The position numbers and the translations under genes were made by a program. 64,000 nt of DNA from Clavaria fumosa (lineage: Eukaryota > Basidiomycota > Agaricomycetes > Agaricales > Clavariaceae). Below the pieces are notes generated by a model that did not search any database, was not told the DNA's origin, and saw only the letters and a list, made by a program, of their open reading frames with translations. The stretch lies in assembly GCA_951802425.1 (NCBI GenBank), contig OX637803.1, positions 434,001 to 498,000 on the forward strand, read 5' to 3'. The stretch's first letter is position 1. Every line of letters begins with the position of its first letter. Shown in pieces: positions 20,655-32,900 of this stretch.

Positions 20655-23600
20655 ATGATGGACTTTGTCAGTGTACCCCATCTCCATGCCGAACTTCGCA
20701 CTGACGCGTCTCACCCTAGTACCAAGGTGGGCAATCCACGGACATCCCAGTGGCCACCGATGTCAGTCCTCTCACTGCGCTCGCACAACCGAGACCTCAT
20801 TCCTGATCGTCTTGATCTCTCTTTTGGCAGATGTGGCAACGCGCCGTCTTCAAACTCGCACCCGCGCGGTTCCACATTGACGTTCTGTCCTCGACAAAAC
20901 AAAGTACGCGTTTTGGATAGCCCTGTTACTCGTCTTCTTTGTCTGACTCAGGGTCGCTATGGGCGCTGTTTATCCAGGCGGGTCCATGTACGGCATGAAC
21001 GTGTGTACCAGAACACACCTGATGTATACCATTTGGCGCAAGTGGGAGGATTGCTTATGGTTTCAAGAGAACCTGCGAATGGAGTATCGCACAATGGCCA
21101 GGGAGAAACGCAATAAGCTAGGTACGTTGCCACTCCCATGCGTCATCCATGTTCCTCCTCTTAAGCGGTCGTCCTCTCCGTAAGCCTCAGGGAAGGGTGG
21201 GAAGAAGAGTGGCATGTACATGCATAGCACTGCCGCGTCTTTCGAGTCACTGCCTTCCGGTCCCGACCCGACCAGCATCGCGCGCGACATCCACCCCATG
21301 ATCCCCAAGCTGACGAAGAAGGGCATCCTGTTCCGCCCCAGCCAAAGCACGATCGACAAGCGCGTCAAGGAGCTGCAGGCGTTTATGGACGCGTTCCTCG
21401 GACGTGACGGCGGAGACGGCGAGGAGGAGGACGCCCACGTGTCGAGCCTCGTGCGCGGGCTGCGCACGAGCCACGCCATCGTCCCCGAGTTCTTCGGCTA
21501 CTGGCGCCGCGACCACGAGCTCGATGCCAAGGAGAAGGGCAAGAAGGAGCGCAAGGCGCGCCTCCTGCGTACCTCCATCTCGAGCAGCGTCTTCTCCATG
21601 TACTTCCACCCGCCGTCTTCCTCGTCCTCGTCGACGATGACGACCACCGCCACGACCTCGAGCTCATCCAGCCACCCACCCGTCACCCCCATCAGCGACC
21701 CTACGCCTCCAAGCCCGACGGGGCGCCACTTCCGCGAGACGGACGACCTGCCCCGGCCTGTGTCCGTGCTCCCCCCGCCCCTTCCCCCGCTCCCGAAGTC
21801 CCCAGCAATGGAACCTAGCAGTCCAGCACCCGCACCGCCTGAGAAGGACATCACCGGATACGGCTCTCCGACGCGGCGAGGCACGGCACCTGTGGCCACT
21901 CCTTCTGCGACTGCCCTTCCTCCATCTCCGATCATCGTGACACACGAGGAGGTGCCCATCATCTTCGACCACAGCCCGCACTACCACCGCAATTCGCCCG
22001 GCGCCGTCGGCGTCGCGGTTGCCGACCCCCACCACGGCGTCCGCCCCCGCGGGTGGTCCCACCTGCAAGTGCTCCCCGAGGAGGACCCGCAGGACGAGGA
22101 GAAGACGCCCTTCCCGCTCTCGGAGGTGACGTTCGTGCTCGCGACGCGGCGCCACAGCGACGGCGACGACGCTACGGACGACATCGACGACTTTGAGGAG
22201 GAGTTCCGCCCGCCGACACGCCGCCTGTTCCGGCGGACGACGGCGGACGCGGACCGGCGCGGGCGGGTGTACCTGACGCCCCCGCACAGCCCCCCGGTGG
22301 AGGAGAAGGACGCGCTGTGTGGCCAGGACGGGGAGGACGATGAGGAGAAGCGGATGTCATGGCGCTCCGTGTCCACCTCGACGCTCACCGATGCGTCGAC
22401 GGACTCGTCCTCCGCGACGACGTACCTCCGGGATCTGGACCTCGATATTGCGCTCCCGCCCACGCCGACGGAGTTCCGCTCTCACCAGCAGCAACAGCAG
22501 CAGAAGCAGCGATCCCCCCAGCACAATCGCCGCCACCACCCCCAGCCGCCCTGCGGACCAGATGGCGAGGCCCTGGAGCGGCCGGGACACCAGCCGCGTT
22601 CGGGATCCGCAAGCAGCGTCGCGAGCGTCGCGAGTATCCTGACGGTGGCATCTGCGGACGCAGTCATCCCGCGGTGCGCGTCCCAGCCCGCGTCACCTGC
22701 TTCGCCGGACCCGTCGATGACCACGCCCACGACGGCGACGGCCGCCCTGTCACCGGAGAAGAGGAGCCCGTCCCCGCCCGTCCGTGACGCTCTTGCGCCT
22801 CCTTCTCGTCCCCGGGCGTCGTCTTCGTCCTCTAGTGGTGCGACTTCGTCTGTGCGTTCAAGGGCGAGGAGGACGTTGTCGTCGTCCCCGCCGCCACCGC
22901 CGCCGACCGAGCCCCTTCCTGCTCCCCCTGCTCCCTCAGCTCCTGTGACCCGCTCTCCCGCCCCGCCTTCCCTTGTCCTTCGCATATCTCCACGTGACGT
23001 GACCCGGCCTGATGTCGTGCTCCAAGACGATGCGCGGTCTCCTCGCGCGGAGAGCCTGCTGGACAATTATTTCTATGGTACGTCGACTTCTTTAATTTAT
23101 TTTTTGTTGACTGACTGATTTTTCGTCAGATCCGTCCTGCAGCCCGTCATCGCCTGTTCCGCCGACGCCCAAGCCGTCGACACCAATGGTTATGGAAAGT
23201 CGCTACAACAACAGCAACAATTACAAGAAGTATAATAGGCCGCCGTTGCCCGTCGGACAGACTTCGCCGCCTGTGCCAGTCGTCCCACCCCCGCCACCTG
23301 CCGCGCCAGCTGTGACGCAACAGCCGCCGCCGGTGCCGAACCCGGTGCCTGCCACTCCACGCCGCCCTTCTCGCCCTCACCGTTCCTCCCGTCGTCCAGC
23401 AACAGCGGACAGCCATGGCCCCGCTTCGTCCTCTTCAGCCCCGACGTCCCCGCCCGTGCTGCCGATGACCCCCCTCTCGCCGCCCCTGAGCGCGCCGCCC
23501 CTCCTGGCATCTGCGGGCCCGCCCAGCACAACCGAGGCAAGCGACGTGCCGATGGTCACAGTGAAGGCGGCGCACCTGCGCTCGATCGTGGTGCTGCGCG

Positions 23601-23908
23601 TGCCGCGCGATGTGGGGCTGGCGGAGCTGCGCGCGCGGCTGCACCGCAAGTTCGTGGTGCAGGAGGGCGTGCCGCTCGCGCCGACGTTCACGATGGCGTA
23701 CGTGCTCCCGGCGACGATCGTGCAGTCGGACGAGGTGGACCCGAGCCGTGCGCGCACGCGCGCGACGGCCTCGCGCGAGCTGAGCATCCCGGGCATCCCG
23801 GACCTCACGAAGGTGCGCTTCGTCACGTCGCAGGTGGAGTGGAAGATGGTCGTGGAGAGCGCGCGCGAGGGCAAGCTGACCCTCCGTATTATTGACACTA
23901 TCTCGTGA
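20655..23908 (+). CDS. PX domain - disordered linker - PB1-like domain protein
   Basis: Secure exons end at 21121 and cover 21191-23077 and 23130-23908, joined by GT-AG introns of 69 and 52 bp. The PX part is split: YTIWRKWEDCLWFQENL before 21121, then HPMIPKLTKKG and FRPSQSTIDKRVKELQAFM after 21191, ending HAIVPEFFGYWRRD. PX domains bind phosphoinositides on membranes. About 500 residues of Pro/Ser/Thr-rich, acidic and Gln-rich linker follow. The last 110 residues look like a PB1 fold (TVKAAHLRSIVVLRVP to FVTSQVEWKMVVESA). PX plus C-terminal PB1 recalls the scaffold Bem1/Scd2, but I see no SH3 domain. Upstream exons are uncertain: FHIDVLSSTKQ near 20855 probably belongs to the PX N-terminus, but the splicing to the next exon is unresolved. 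Confidence 0.65.
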
Positions 23909-24754
23909 ACTTTTTTTTGTTTGTTTTTTTGTTGTTTTTTTAGGAAATGCCCTGTCATGCCTTGTCGTTTGTGTAATGTACTTAACTCCACTCCAACTCA
24001 TGCGGGACTCTTTCGCGGCTTCACACTGTATATGTTTTTTTTTTTTTCTCATCACGATATTCATTCAGCCCTTCATTCACGCACACTAATTGTGTTCTCT
24101 GCAAATACTGTCTCATGCTAGTGGGTACCTCACCATGCTAGGAACGTCATACTTCAATAAGACAGACTGTGTTATACTTGCATTTGGTGCCCGAGTCATG
24201 GTCACGCCTAACGAATTGATGGAATCCCACATGGGTGCCCCAGTTCGGCAACGAGTTGCGCACCGAGCTCAGACAAGTGCGAGTCCGACCGCCGTCGGAT
24301 TAGATCTACACTCGTAGCTTACTTATTGTCGCTGAGATGCCCAAAAGTGACTTGAATGGCTGGTACAGTCAGTCTCTCAGAATTTGAAGTATCAGAATGC
24401 CTGCTAGCTCAGCCTGGAAAGGCCAATGAAAGTAAAATGCTTTTGGATTGGACAGCCATTCTTTAGTAGTTGCAAGAACCGCCATTCCGAGGTGGCTCGC
24501 AAGTCTGATGCGAACATGCTCGTGTGCATCGCCTAAGTCTGGTAATCAAGATCTGACTGAGCTAAACATAGAGCGGAAACAGAACAACACAGTAGCCCAG
24601 AATAGCCCAGAATATAGAAAGACAAGGACAAGGTTGGAGATCAAGACTCCATCAACGGCGACACGAAGATGCACAGTTGGGCAGTGGGCTGTTGCGCAGA
24701 CGACGCGAATTGCTGGAGGGCTGTTTAAACGTACCAACCAGTCCAGAAATTCGT
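23909..24754. other. Intergenic region between convergent PX and Arp10 genes
   Basis: T-rich tracts at 23910-23942 and 24034-24047 suit 3' UTR/terminator sequence of the PX gene. ORFs at 24090-24317 and 24448-24777 show no domain and no splice support. Nothing else seen. Confidence 0.45.
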
Positions 24755-26962
24755 CTAGGAAAACCCTGAAACCCTGATCGCCTGCGCGGGCGACCTGGGT
24801 ATGGCAGCCTGGGGGGAGGCAAGCGCACCTGGGGCGGCCGGGGGCAGCGGGATCCTCGTCCAATCAGGCAGCGCCATGCGCACGTCGTCGCCCAGACCAC
24901 GGCCACCTTGCCCGGCGTCCGCACCGGCAATGGCACCAGTACCACCAGCATCAACAACGCAACTTCTGAACGCGCGATTCGCCTCGTCCCACTTCTCCCG
25001 CGTCACTTCCACACCGCCTGTCTTGAGCGCTCTGATGAGTGAGAACAAATGAAGAATACATAAATGACAAGAACGCAAGGAAAACGCACCCTGCGAGCGA
25101 GCCCCCGATCCAGGCCATCACACCAGGCGCGAAGGCTGGGGCGCTGCCCGCGTTCCCTTGCGGTGGCACCACGCCGCCGCCATTGTCGTTTGCGTCCGAT
25201 TGCAACGCGGCAGGAGATGGGTTGTTCAGGATTGCGAGGTGCGGCGCGAGTGCGCGCAGGGACGCGTACCGCGGCCGTGACCGCGAGGGCGAGGCCCCAG
25301 TGGAAGGAGGGGGACACTCAGGAGGTGCCAGCGCGCGCAGGAGCTCGGCATGCAGGCGCGGGAGGAACCCGGGCAGCATCGGCGTGCCGCCAACGCAAAG
25401 AATCGAGGAGGCCATCACTTTTCTGAGGTCGACGGGCACCTGTGGAGAGCAGAGTACCGCATATCAGATAAGCAATAATGGAACGTTCTTTTGACGTTGA
25501 GAGATGAAGGGGCTGACTTTGAGGAGGACGTCCAGGATCAACTCGGCGACGCTGCTCTCGTCGACGTCCCCGCCTTCGAAGAGCATCTCCGCGGCACGCT
25601 CGCGGACCCACCCGGGCACGACGAGTGTCCCACGGCCTGTCCCGCCGTGCGGCTGCGCCTGCGATGGCGTGGGCGGCGGATCGACGCGCACGAGCAGTGG
25701 AGTTGCAGTTGAGCTGCGCGCGTACAGGGCCGCGAGGGCGTGGAGGCGTCTGCGGGTCGTCCCGCCCCCCTCCGCCGCACTATCGTTTTCGTTTTCGTCC
25801 TCGAAATCATCGTGTCCCACCGGCACGCCGTCATCGTTCGCGGATGGCGTGGGTACATCTAGCCCGAGCATCGGATCGTCCTCCTCCACAACGCCACCCG
25901 CAGCGCCGGCGCCCGCGCGTGGTAGAGCCTCGTTGACGAAGCAGCAGCGCGTTTTGATCTCCTCCAAGAGGGCGGGCGTGAGGAGCCCATCCGGGACGCG
26001 CGTGGCGCGGCTAGACGCAGGGGCGGTGGCCCCCGCAGCGATGGCGGATGGGGCCGGCCCACTGAGCGAGGTCGGCGGGGGGAGGTACGTGCCAAAGTGG
26101 AGCAGGAGCGCACGGAGGTGCTGTGTCAGGCGGGCGCCTGCGAGCGGAGTGGTACGGAGCTGGGGGAAGAGCGGCCTAGACGCGAAAATCTACGGATGGA
26201 GGAGGTCTGGGCGGCGCAGAGGGGGAGGTGCTGCATACATACGGGTAGGGCGGTCGTTTCTAGGTGTCCGCAGTCCAATACAAGTCCTGTTATGCGACCG
26301 ACAGACAGCAGAGACAGTAGATGGTTTGAGGCGAAGGAAATGGAGAGTGCCTTGAGGCGAATTCTGACATGAGTGCGGTTCGACACGCGGAGAGTGATGT
26401 ACGGAGCAGCAGAACGCACCTGCAGGTTCTCGAACAGAATTCGCGCCAAGATGTCTTTGACGTGATGGGGCAACAATGCGTTCTCTACCAGAATAATTTT
26501 TCGCGCTCGAGGGTCTGTTAGCAATGACCTTAAGGGGCACCAGAGGTGAACCGCGCATGTGGGAAGAAAAAGGGAGCGTGCTCACTGGTGGAACACGGTC
26601 CTCAGACACTTTTCGAGCCTGATCTCAAGCATTCTGTCCTCCTCGGCGCGCTCGAGGGGGTCAGATGCACGGTTGAGCCTCCACAAGGGCGACCCGTTCT
26701 TTCCCTGGGAATAGAACACCTCGCGTGGTCCGCCCTCGCCGCTGAAGCCGACCTTCCATATCCTCGAGCCTGGGTCAATCACGACTCTGTCCTCGATGCC
26801 ATAAAGGGAGTGTCTGCGCGTGGTAGAATACGATGGCTGCACGGAGGTAGTGGTTATATGCGTACGCGCTGGGGCGGGAGTCGACGTCGCCTTTGAAGGC
26901 GCGAGGTGAGTGTCTGCGCGTCGCGGAGTTGTGAGTGACATAGTTGAACGGTGCGTCGCCAC
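24755..26962 (-). CDS. ARP10: Actin-related protein of the Arp10 type (dynactin)
   Basis: Six exons (26962-26586, 26528-26420, 26350-26243, 26189-25518, 25439-25090, 25031-24755) give 630 codons in frame. After a Thr/Ser-rich N-terminus comes the actin phosphate-1 region (VVIDPGSRIWKVGFSGEG). Next are subdomain elements (KIILVENALLPHHVKDILAR), the VGRITGLVLDCG phosphate-2-like turn, and the C-terminal ILCVGGTPMLPGFLPRL adenosine loop. Arp10/Arp11 caps the pointed end of the dynactin Arp1 filament. It is much longer than actin, because exon 4 holds a roughly 100-residue acidic, Pro/Ala-rich insertion. The exon 4 donor is an unusual GTCAGC. Assignment to Arp10 rather than another divergent Arp is by divergence and resemblance to fungal copies. 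Confidence 0.75.
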
Positions 26963-28239
26963 GAATTACACAAACAAGCATTATCGTCAAGCTACGGCTG
27001 TCTTTAGAGGATTCCGGCAGGAGCAAGCTCACACTGTCCATCCCACCCACTGAATCATATCCAAGAAATCGCAGCCATTTCATTTTCAAATGGCTCCGAT
27101 TCCTTGGATATGCCATCTACAGAGAGGAGGGCTGGCTGACATTGCTTCATCCTTACTATTTTGTATTGGAAGGAAAGTTGGATATGCTATCATCATTTGC
27201 TAAACATTTTCAAGTATACCTCACCTCATTGATGTTGATGTGATGAATGACAGAACATTGGATGCTTTGGGCTTGTCTAGGTGCAGAGCAGATTTTGACT
27301 TGCAAGCAGGCCATGTTTGAAACACATCAGTCACATTGCACACCATTTTCCCAGCCACTGTATCCTCCACATGCTTGCTCTGATGTGCACTTCGGGCACG
27401 GGCCCAAAGCTTGCATATCACATGCTAGTAGAGTGCAAATGGCAATGCAGGAGGTGAAGCATACGATACACCAGGAACTGCTCATGCTGCCCATTATGTG
27501 AGATGAAATGAAAGGAAATTTCAAGCCAGCCACAGAGTGACTATCCTTCAGTGATGCAATGGATGTGGTCAGACTCATACCACAGGTGGATGTGATCAAC
27601 AAGTGAGGAAAGGCCAGCAAAGCCAGCCAGCCACTGAGGCCGTGCCCGAGTCGCTAAAGCAGGCTAAGCTATTGCCCTGAAACCCTTGGGGCCTGAGCAT
27701 GTGCCAGACTCTAGACTTAGACTAGTCCAGTAACCAGTAACACTATGGTATGACATCCACCCGGCGCCGACGGTCGAGAATACTCACAGTGCGAACCTGC
27801 CGATTTCCTGTCCGGAAATTTTCTTGGGTTCTTTTCCACAGGGTCGACTGGAAGGTGATTGACACCGCCGGGGCCAAGTACAACTTCGGTGATCGATGAT
27901 CATGAGAATTGAGCGCCTCCAGTCAACGCTAAACTCAAAAAGGACGCCCGTGCTTGTGTGGGAAGGTGGTCAGCCCGTTGTATTCGACTTGACCAGTGTG
28001 CGGTACGATGACGGTGAAGCTTGTCGAGTTCAATGTGCTCGTTGTTCCGATGTCAGTATTCGGTATAGCGTTCGGTCCTGAAGAAGGAGAAACGCTGATA
28101 CCATCAAATGGGAACGCTTCTCCGCCACCGTCTTCTTCTCCTCGATTTTGATGTATGGAATAGCGCTAAGCCTCGATGTACAGACTGATAAGATAGTCCA
28201 GTTCCACTGACACATTCCCTTCTCCTTTCCCTTCAAACC
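26963..28239. other. Intergenic region holding a small CpG-poor repeat remnant
   Basis: A near-perfect hairpin lies at 27057-27111. From about 27110 to 27640 the sequence is CpG-poor like the transposon islands, with a minus-strand ORF (27327-27620) ending in a Cys-rich stretch (CPKCTSEQACGG) that I cannot place. From 27640 to 28239 normal CpG-containing sequence forms the promoter side of the arrestin gene. No gene is supported. Confidence 0.4.
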
Positions 28240-29850
28240 ATGACTACTGTCGCGCAGAGTGGCCAGCCGGACATCCAGCCACCCCGCTACACAAGTCGGG
28301 CCTCTTCCCGTCGCTCGCGCTCCTCGGAGCGTCTTCCAGACTACGCCGTGTCTCTTGAGAACAAGCGTGGCAAAAAATGGTTCAACCTTTACCTCAGGAG
28401 CCGCACCTCAGGCGGCGCAGGACGGCCCGTTTGGTTCGAAGGCGACTCCATCACCGGGACCGTCATGCTCGACCTGGACCAGCCAGAAAATATCAAAGCT
28501 GTCATCATTTCAGTGAGCAATCTACTCCATCTCTCGCCTTCACCTTTACTGAATGGCCCGTCGCAAAAGATCCAAGGAAGAACGACCTTCGCCGGCTCGG
28601 TCGTCATGCATTGTGAAGAGCACCATAAGGAGGAGTTGCTTTTCCTCAACATCAAGCATCAACTTTGGTCACCTGCCAACGGCAACCCACTGTCATCCAG
28701 CTCTGCCAACTGCAACTCATGCAAGCTCCAAGGAATTGTCCGTTGGCCCTTTTCGATCCCGTTGCCTAAAGAAATCAAGATCGACGGCCAACCAGGCATG
28801 TGGAAGCCCCCGCCCAGCTTCTCAGAGAATGCAGGGCCGGCTTTCGTCGAGTACAAGCTAATAGTGATTCTCAAGCGACCTCTCCTCCGCAGCGATTACT
28901 CGTGCGTGAACCCCATCTGTGGCGATCGATTCCATCGCGCGTCCCGTGTCCTGACCAAACCGTCATTTTCCCAGCCTGCGTACGACATTCGGATATTGCC
29001 CCATAACCCATCCAGATCCCCCCTCAGAATTGCGACAACTCGCGATTCAGATGGGCAGCCCTCCTCTCGGTCCGGACGGCGATCCTGCCGGTTGGACCGT
29101 GCACTCCCCGGTACGAATATCAGGCGTTCTCTTCGGTAAGCGGGACGTCGAGATCGAATGCACTGTGTGTCCCTCCAAGATCACCTCTCCTCCCACCATT
29201 CCAGACTCATCTCCCTTCTGCAGCTCGCCATTGCCAATCCAGTAAGAAGTACCCCTTCCTCTCTAGCTCTCCGCTAAACTAGTATATCAAAACACACAGC
29301 CGACATACGCGATCGGGTCCTCGCTGCCCTTCCTGCTGACGCTCAAATCTGCGGACGCGCTTGCGCTGGACTTGCTCTCAGCGCCGTCCGCGCAGCACGT
29401 ACACCTGATGCGCACGATCACTGCGGGTACCGCCGCGACAGGCGCTCAGGTCGCCATTTCGTCCGGGTACCGCTTCGACGAGCGTGTGGCGCGCGCGAGC
29501 CTGCGCGTCTCCCCGCGCCTTGGCGACAACGATCACCTTGCGGGCGGTGATACGAGGGTGCTAGAAGGGGAGGTGCAGATTAAAAAGTCCCTTAAGCCGT
29601 CCTTTGTCTTCCCCATGTTTACCGTTCGGGTAAGACCCGATTTCTTTTGTTGTTGGCGTCCGACTCTGATGTCGTCTGGTTGGAACTTCTTACGCAGTAC
29701 ACACTCGATCTTTTCCCCTTCGAGGCTCCGGGCTTCGTGTCGACGCATGAAGCGCGGGAGGCACTCATCTCTGCCAACTTGACTGTCGTCACTGCGTACA
29801 CTCCCGACTCATCCTTCCTCATCGATGCTCCACCCACGTATGGAGCGTAA
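28240..29850 (+). CDS. Arrestin-like (alpha-arrestin) protein
   Basis: Six exons (28240-28512, 28570-28901, 28975-29166, 29205-29241, 29300-29629, 29698-29850) sum to 438 codons plus stop. The N-terminal arrestin sandwich is visible: WFNLYLRSRTSGG, FEGDSITGTVMLDLDQPENI, PFSIPLPKEIKI and FVEYKLIVILKRPLLRSDY. The C-terminal half carries PPVRISG-like and SLPFLLTLKSADALALDLL strands. The protein ends DAPPTYGA, a PPxY motif that could recruit a Rsp5/NEDD4 ubiquitin ligase. Fungal alpha-arrestins act as adaptors for ubiquitination and endocytosis of plasma-membrane transporters. The boundaries around the 37 bp exon are the least certain. The gene converges with the methyltransferase gene. Confidence 0.78.
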
Positions 29851-30155
29851 TTTATAAGTCACCTCTGCTTGTTCAGAATTTTGGTAGTCGGTCGAAGGCA
29901 GACGCGGAGGGGGAAGCTTCACACTCACCTGCGAATAGGGCCGCTTTCAGTAGTTCAGTAGCTATGTCCGTTGTGTGCGGAAGCCATTTCTGGACGAGCG
30001 CTTGGTTGGCCACTTAAATTCTTGTAACAGTATCAAATAACATATTCAGGTTTGACTGGGACTTTTTATGTACTTCCAGTTTTTGCAGCTACTAATCTCG
30101 CAATTCGACCATGCACGAATCTTTGCCCTCGTTCGTCATCCGTCAAAGGGCAAGT
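29851..30155. other. Convergent 3' intergenic region
   Basis: Lies between the arrestin stop and the methyltransferase stop. It holds 3' UTR sequence for both; no ORF or repeat stands out. Confidence 0.6.
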
Positions 30156-31265
30156 CTACGGGTCTTCTATCATCATGAGTAAAAGAGTCTCGAACGTATC
30201 ATCGCTCTTGCGAGCCGCGCTGCCTCGCGCGCCGACGCCGTCCAGGAGGTCCACATCGTATGCGGGAACAGACCAGCTGAACGATTCCGGCCGGCGGCGA
30301 CAGACGAAGACGAACGTGTGCGCGTCGCCGTCATCGCTGTGTCCTAGACCGCAAAATCGACGCCAGGGGCCTATCACAGCTGCACTTCCACCACTACCAT
30401 CTCCACCGTTACTGCCTGGAGTTTGTATCCCTATATGGCGTGCAAGGACCGGCGCGTAGGAGAACCAGAGCCCGAAGGCGGACCAGAAGGGCATCTCTTT
30501 GGACAAGCTGCGGATCTTGTATGACACTATGACCATGGGCTCGGGTGTCGTCATATCCATCTCTGCCAAGGGCGGGGACGTCAGGTGGATAAGGGTCCTT
30601 AACAGCGGGGCTAGGAGCCCTGGGAAATAGACCTGTATGTATCTCAGACGGAAATTTACCAATTCGCATAAACGAGCACGCACGAGATCACTACACAAGA
30701 TGTGGGTGAGCCTGCGAGATTGCAGCTCCGCCGCGACAGATACAGCGTCGTCATAGCTTCCCCACATTAAGGGTCTCACGGACACGACGGGACCGTACCC
30801 GGTCCCGATATCGGCGGTCGCCGCGCCCGTCACGTTTCGGCGCAGCAGCTGGCAGACGTCTGGGAGGTCAGTAAGGATGAGCACGTCGTTTTGCGCGTCT
30901 TGGAGTGTAGATACTAGCTTCGAAGCGACAGCTCCGGAGCCGGAACCCAGTTCAACGATGGTCAGAGGAGAGCGCACGCCCTGCGTAGGCAGTGTGAACG
31001 GCGGCGGATCAAACTCCAAGAACGGGTGTGGGTCCAGGTACGAGATGAGCGCGTACGCTGCCTCCCTGAGTAGTCTGATCGTAATCAGCAGGAGGGGTGC
31101 CAGGAGTCGCGGGAGAGGTGATCATTACCAGACTCTTCCAGCTATGCCCCTTTCTCGGATGGCATCGCGCTGTGCAGCGTCACCAAATAGCTGACTATCA
31201 AGTCCGCAGTGCGCTTGTTGCACTGACGGGCAGATGTCGAGTTGGGGTGGAAAGTTGGGGTCCAT
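30156..31265 (-). CDS. METTL21/EFM-type protein-lysine methyltransferase
   Basis: Exons 31265-31129, 31065-30684 and 30632-30156 splice to 331 codons plus stop. N-terminal FGDAAQRDAIRERGIAGRVW and EAAYALISYL match the start of the seven-beta-strand family 16 methyltransferases. LTIVELGSGSGAV is motif I for S-adenosylmethionine. DVLILTDLPDVCQLL is the acidic post-I loop, and HILCSDLVYFPGLLAPLL is the region equivalent to the DxxY motif, here with V/Y. This family methylates lysines of translation factors and chaperones; the substrate here is unknown. The downstream PVLARHIG segment is followed by a Gly/Ser insertion before the last strand (HTFVFVCRRR). The gene shares a 256 bp divergent promoter with the carrier gene. 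Confidence 0.8.
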
Positions 31266-31521
31266 TCGGCGTAGTTTGCGCTTGTTATTTTCAGAAGCCA
31301 ATAGCTTGGAATTTTGTTACGATCGATCACGTGGCCGGGTATGAGCTTCGACTTTCACGTGAGCGGCCATCGAACGGGAGCTGCAGCATAGCCGGGGCCA
31401 TTTCAATCAAATATCTTCCGTCTGTACAATGGGTTTCGACGTCGACTCGACATACCTCGTCGTGTACGAGATCACCCGCACGTTGAGACTCTTCCCTCGT
31501 CCCTCCGCCTCACAGAAGACG

Positions 31522-32900
31522 ATGCCTGTGCAGTCGAAACCGATGCAGAAGCTCACTCCTTTCGGCTCGGCTCTGGCTGGCGCTTTGGGTGGTTGCTTTG
31601 CCTCTGCGTATGTCGCATGTCATTCACACCACCGCTGTTAGAGTTGACATCGGTGTAGCGCTGTTTATCCACTCGATGTGTATGCAGATACCTTGCTCTA
31701 AAACGCAGACCACTGACGTAAATGCAGGGCAAAGACGCGAATACAAGCTATGCCTTCCTCTGCGAGGCACCAAAAGCACACCATGATTTCCATCCTTGCC
31801 GACATTTATAAAAGAGAGGGGATTGCCGGGTGGTTCCGAGGGTTCGGGGCAACCATGCTCAACACTTTCTCTATGCGTGCGTTCTAGCCTCTGTCTTTGC
31901 CTAGGAACGTCTGACCTCCGCAACAGAATACGCATACTTTTTCTTCTACTCCTTCGTACGAGGCTCTTACATCCGCCGCCTCTTGCGCAAGCTCCCACCA
32001 GGCTCCAAGACCCCTCCTCTGTCAACCGCCGCCGAGCTACTCCTCGGCGCCGTCGCCGGCGCGCTCGCGCAGATCTTCACCATCCCCGTCTCCGTCATCG
32101 CGACCCGCCAGCAAGTCGGGCGCTCCCTCGGCGCACCTGCCCCCTCCCCAAGTGACATTACAGAAGAGACCCGCGAAAAGCACGCCGGCGGAACCACCCC
32201 CGCCGACGACGACTCGTTCCTCGCCGTCGCGAGGGAGATCATCGAGGAGGAGGGCGTCGGCGGCCTCTGGCTCGGCCTCAAGCCAGGCCTGGTCCTCACG
32301 GTGAACCCAGCTATTACATATGGCGTGTTCGAGCGTGCCAAAAGCCTCATCCTCGCCGACCGCGGCATTGCGGATAATGCGCAGAAGCTCTCCCCGTTGC
32401 TGAGCTTTACGCTTGGCGCGTTCAGCAAAACCTTGGCTACTATTGTATGTCTTCCTTCCATCCAAATATGCTCATGCCTTGTGTCATGAACGCGCCTCTC
32501 CGCAGATAACGTACCCATACATCATGGCCAAGGTCCGTATACAGACCAGGACCGCCGACATCGAGGAGGCCGTGGAGGAAGGCCGCGAACTGCCTGCGCC
32601 GCACACGCGCCACCACGACGCACAACACAAGCACTCCGGCGCTCTGCACGTCCTTGCTCGCGTGTGGCAGCAGGAAGGGTTCATTGGCTGGTATCAGGTC
32701 AGTTATTTTTCCTTTAGATCTGTAATTCAAGTATAAAACTAAACCTAAAACCTTTTACACAGGGCATGAGCGCGCAGATCACCAAAGCGGTGCTCTCGCA
32801 GGCGCTGCTGTTCATGTCCAAAGACCAGTTCGAGATGTACGCGCTGCTTATCATGGCGTTTCTCGCTAGGCTTCGACAACCGTCGGCCAAACGCAAGTAG
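31522..32900 (+). CDS. Peroxisomal adenine nucleotide carrier (PMP34/ANT1-type SLC25)
   Basis: Six exons (31522-31607, 31659-31679, 31728-31876, 31927-32444, 32506-32697, 32763-32900) give 367 codons plus stop. The first carrier signature PLDVAKTRIQ is assembled from a 21 bp micro-exon plus exon 3. Later repeats read ELLLGAVAGALAQIFTIPVSVIATRQQ and PYIMAKVRIQ. GLWLGLKPGLVLTVNPAITYGVFE is typical of the PMP47/PMP34 branch, which exchanges ATP for AMP across the peroxisomal membrane for fatty-acid activation. The family has six membrane spans in three repeats. An acidic loop insertion (DITEETREKHAGG) lies in repeat 2. The start at 31522 is chosen because the upstream ATG at 31429 adds residues the family lacks. 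Confidence 0.85.

Noticed and set aside
21247..23066. Long minus-strand ORFs opposite the PX...PB1 gene
   Set aside because: High GC and codon periodicity of the real gene keep the antisense frame open; they are Arg/Gly-rich and have no domains or splice signals.
24448..24777. Plus-strand ORF of 109 codons before Arp10
   Set aside because: It overlaps the Arp10 3' end, has no domain and no splice partners.
27327..27620. Cys-containing ORF as a zinc-finger transposase fragment
   Set aside because: The cysteine spacing does not match a pattern I can name and no neighbouring catalytic motif exists.
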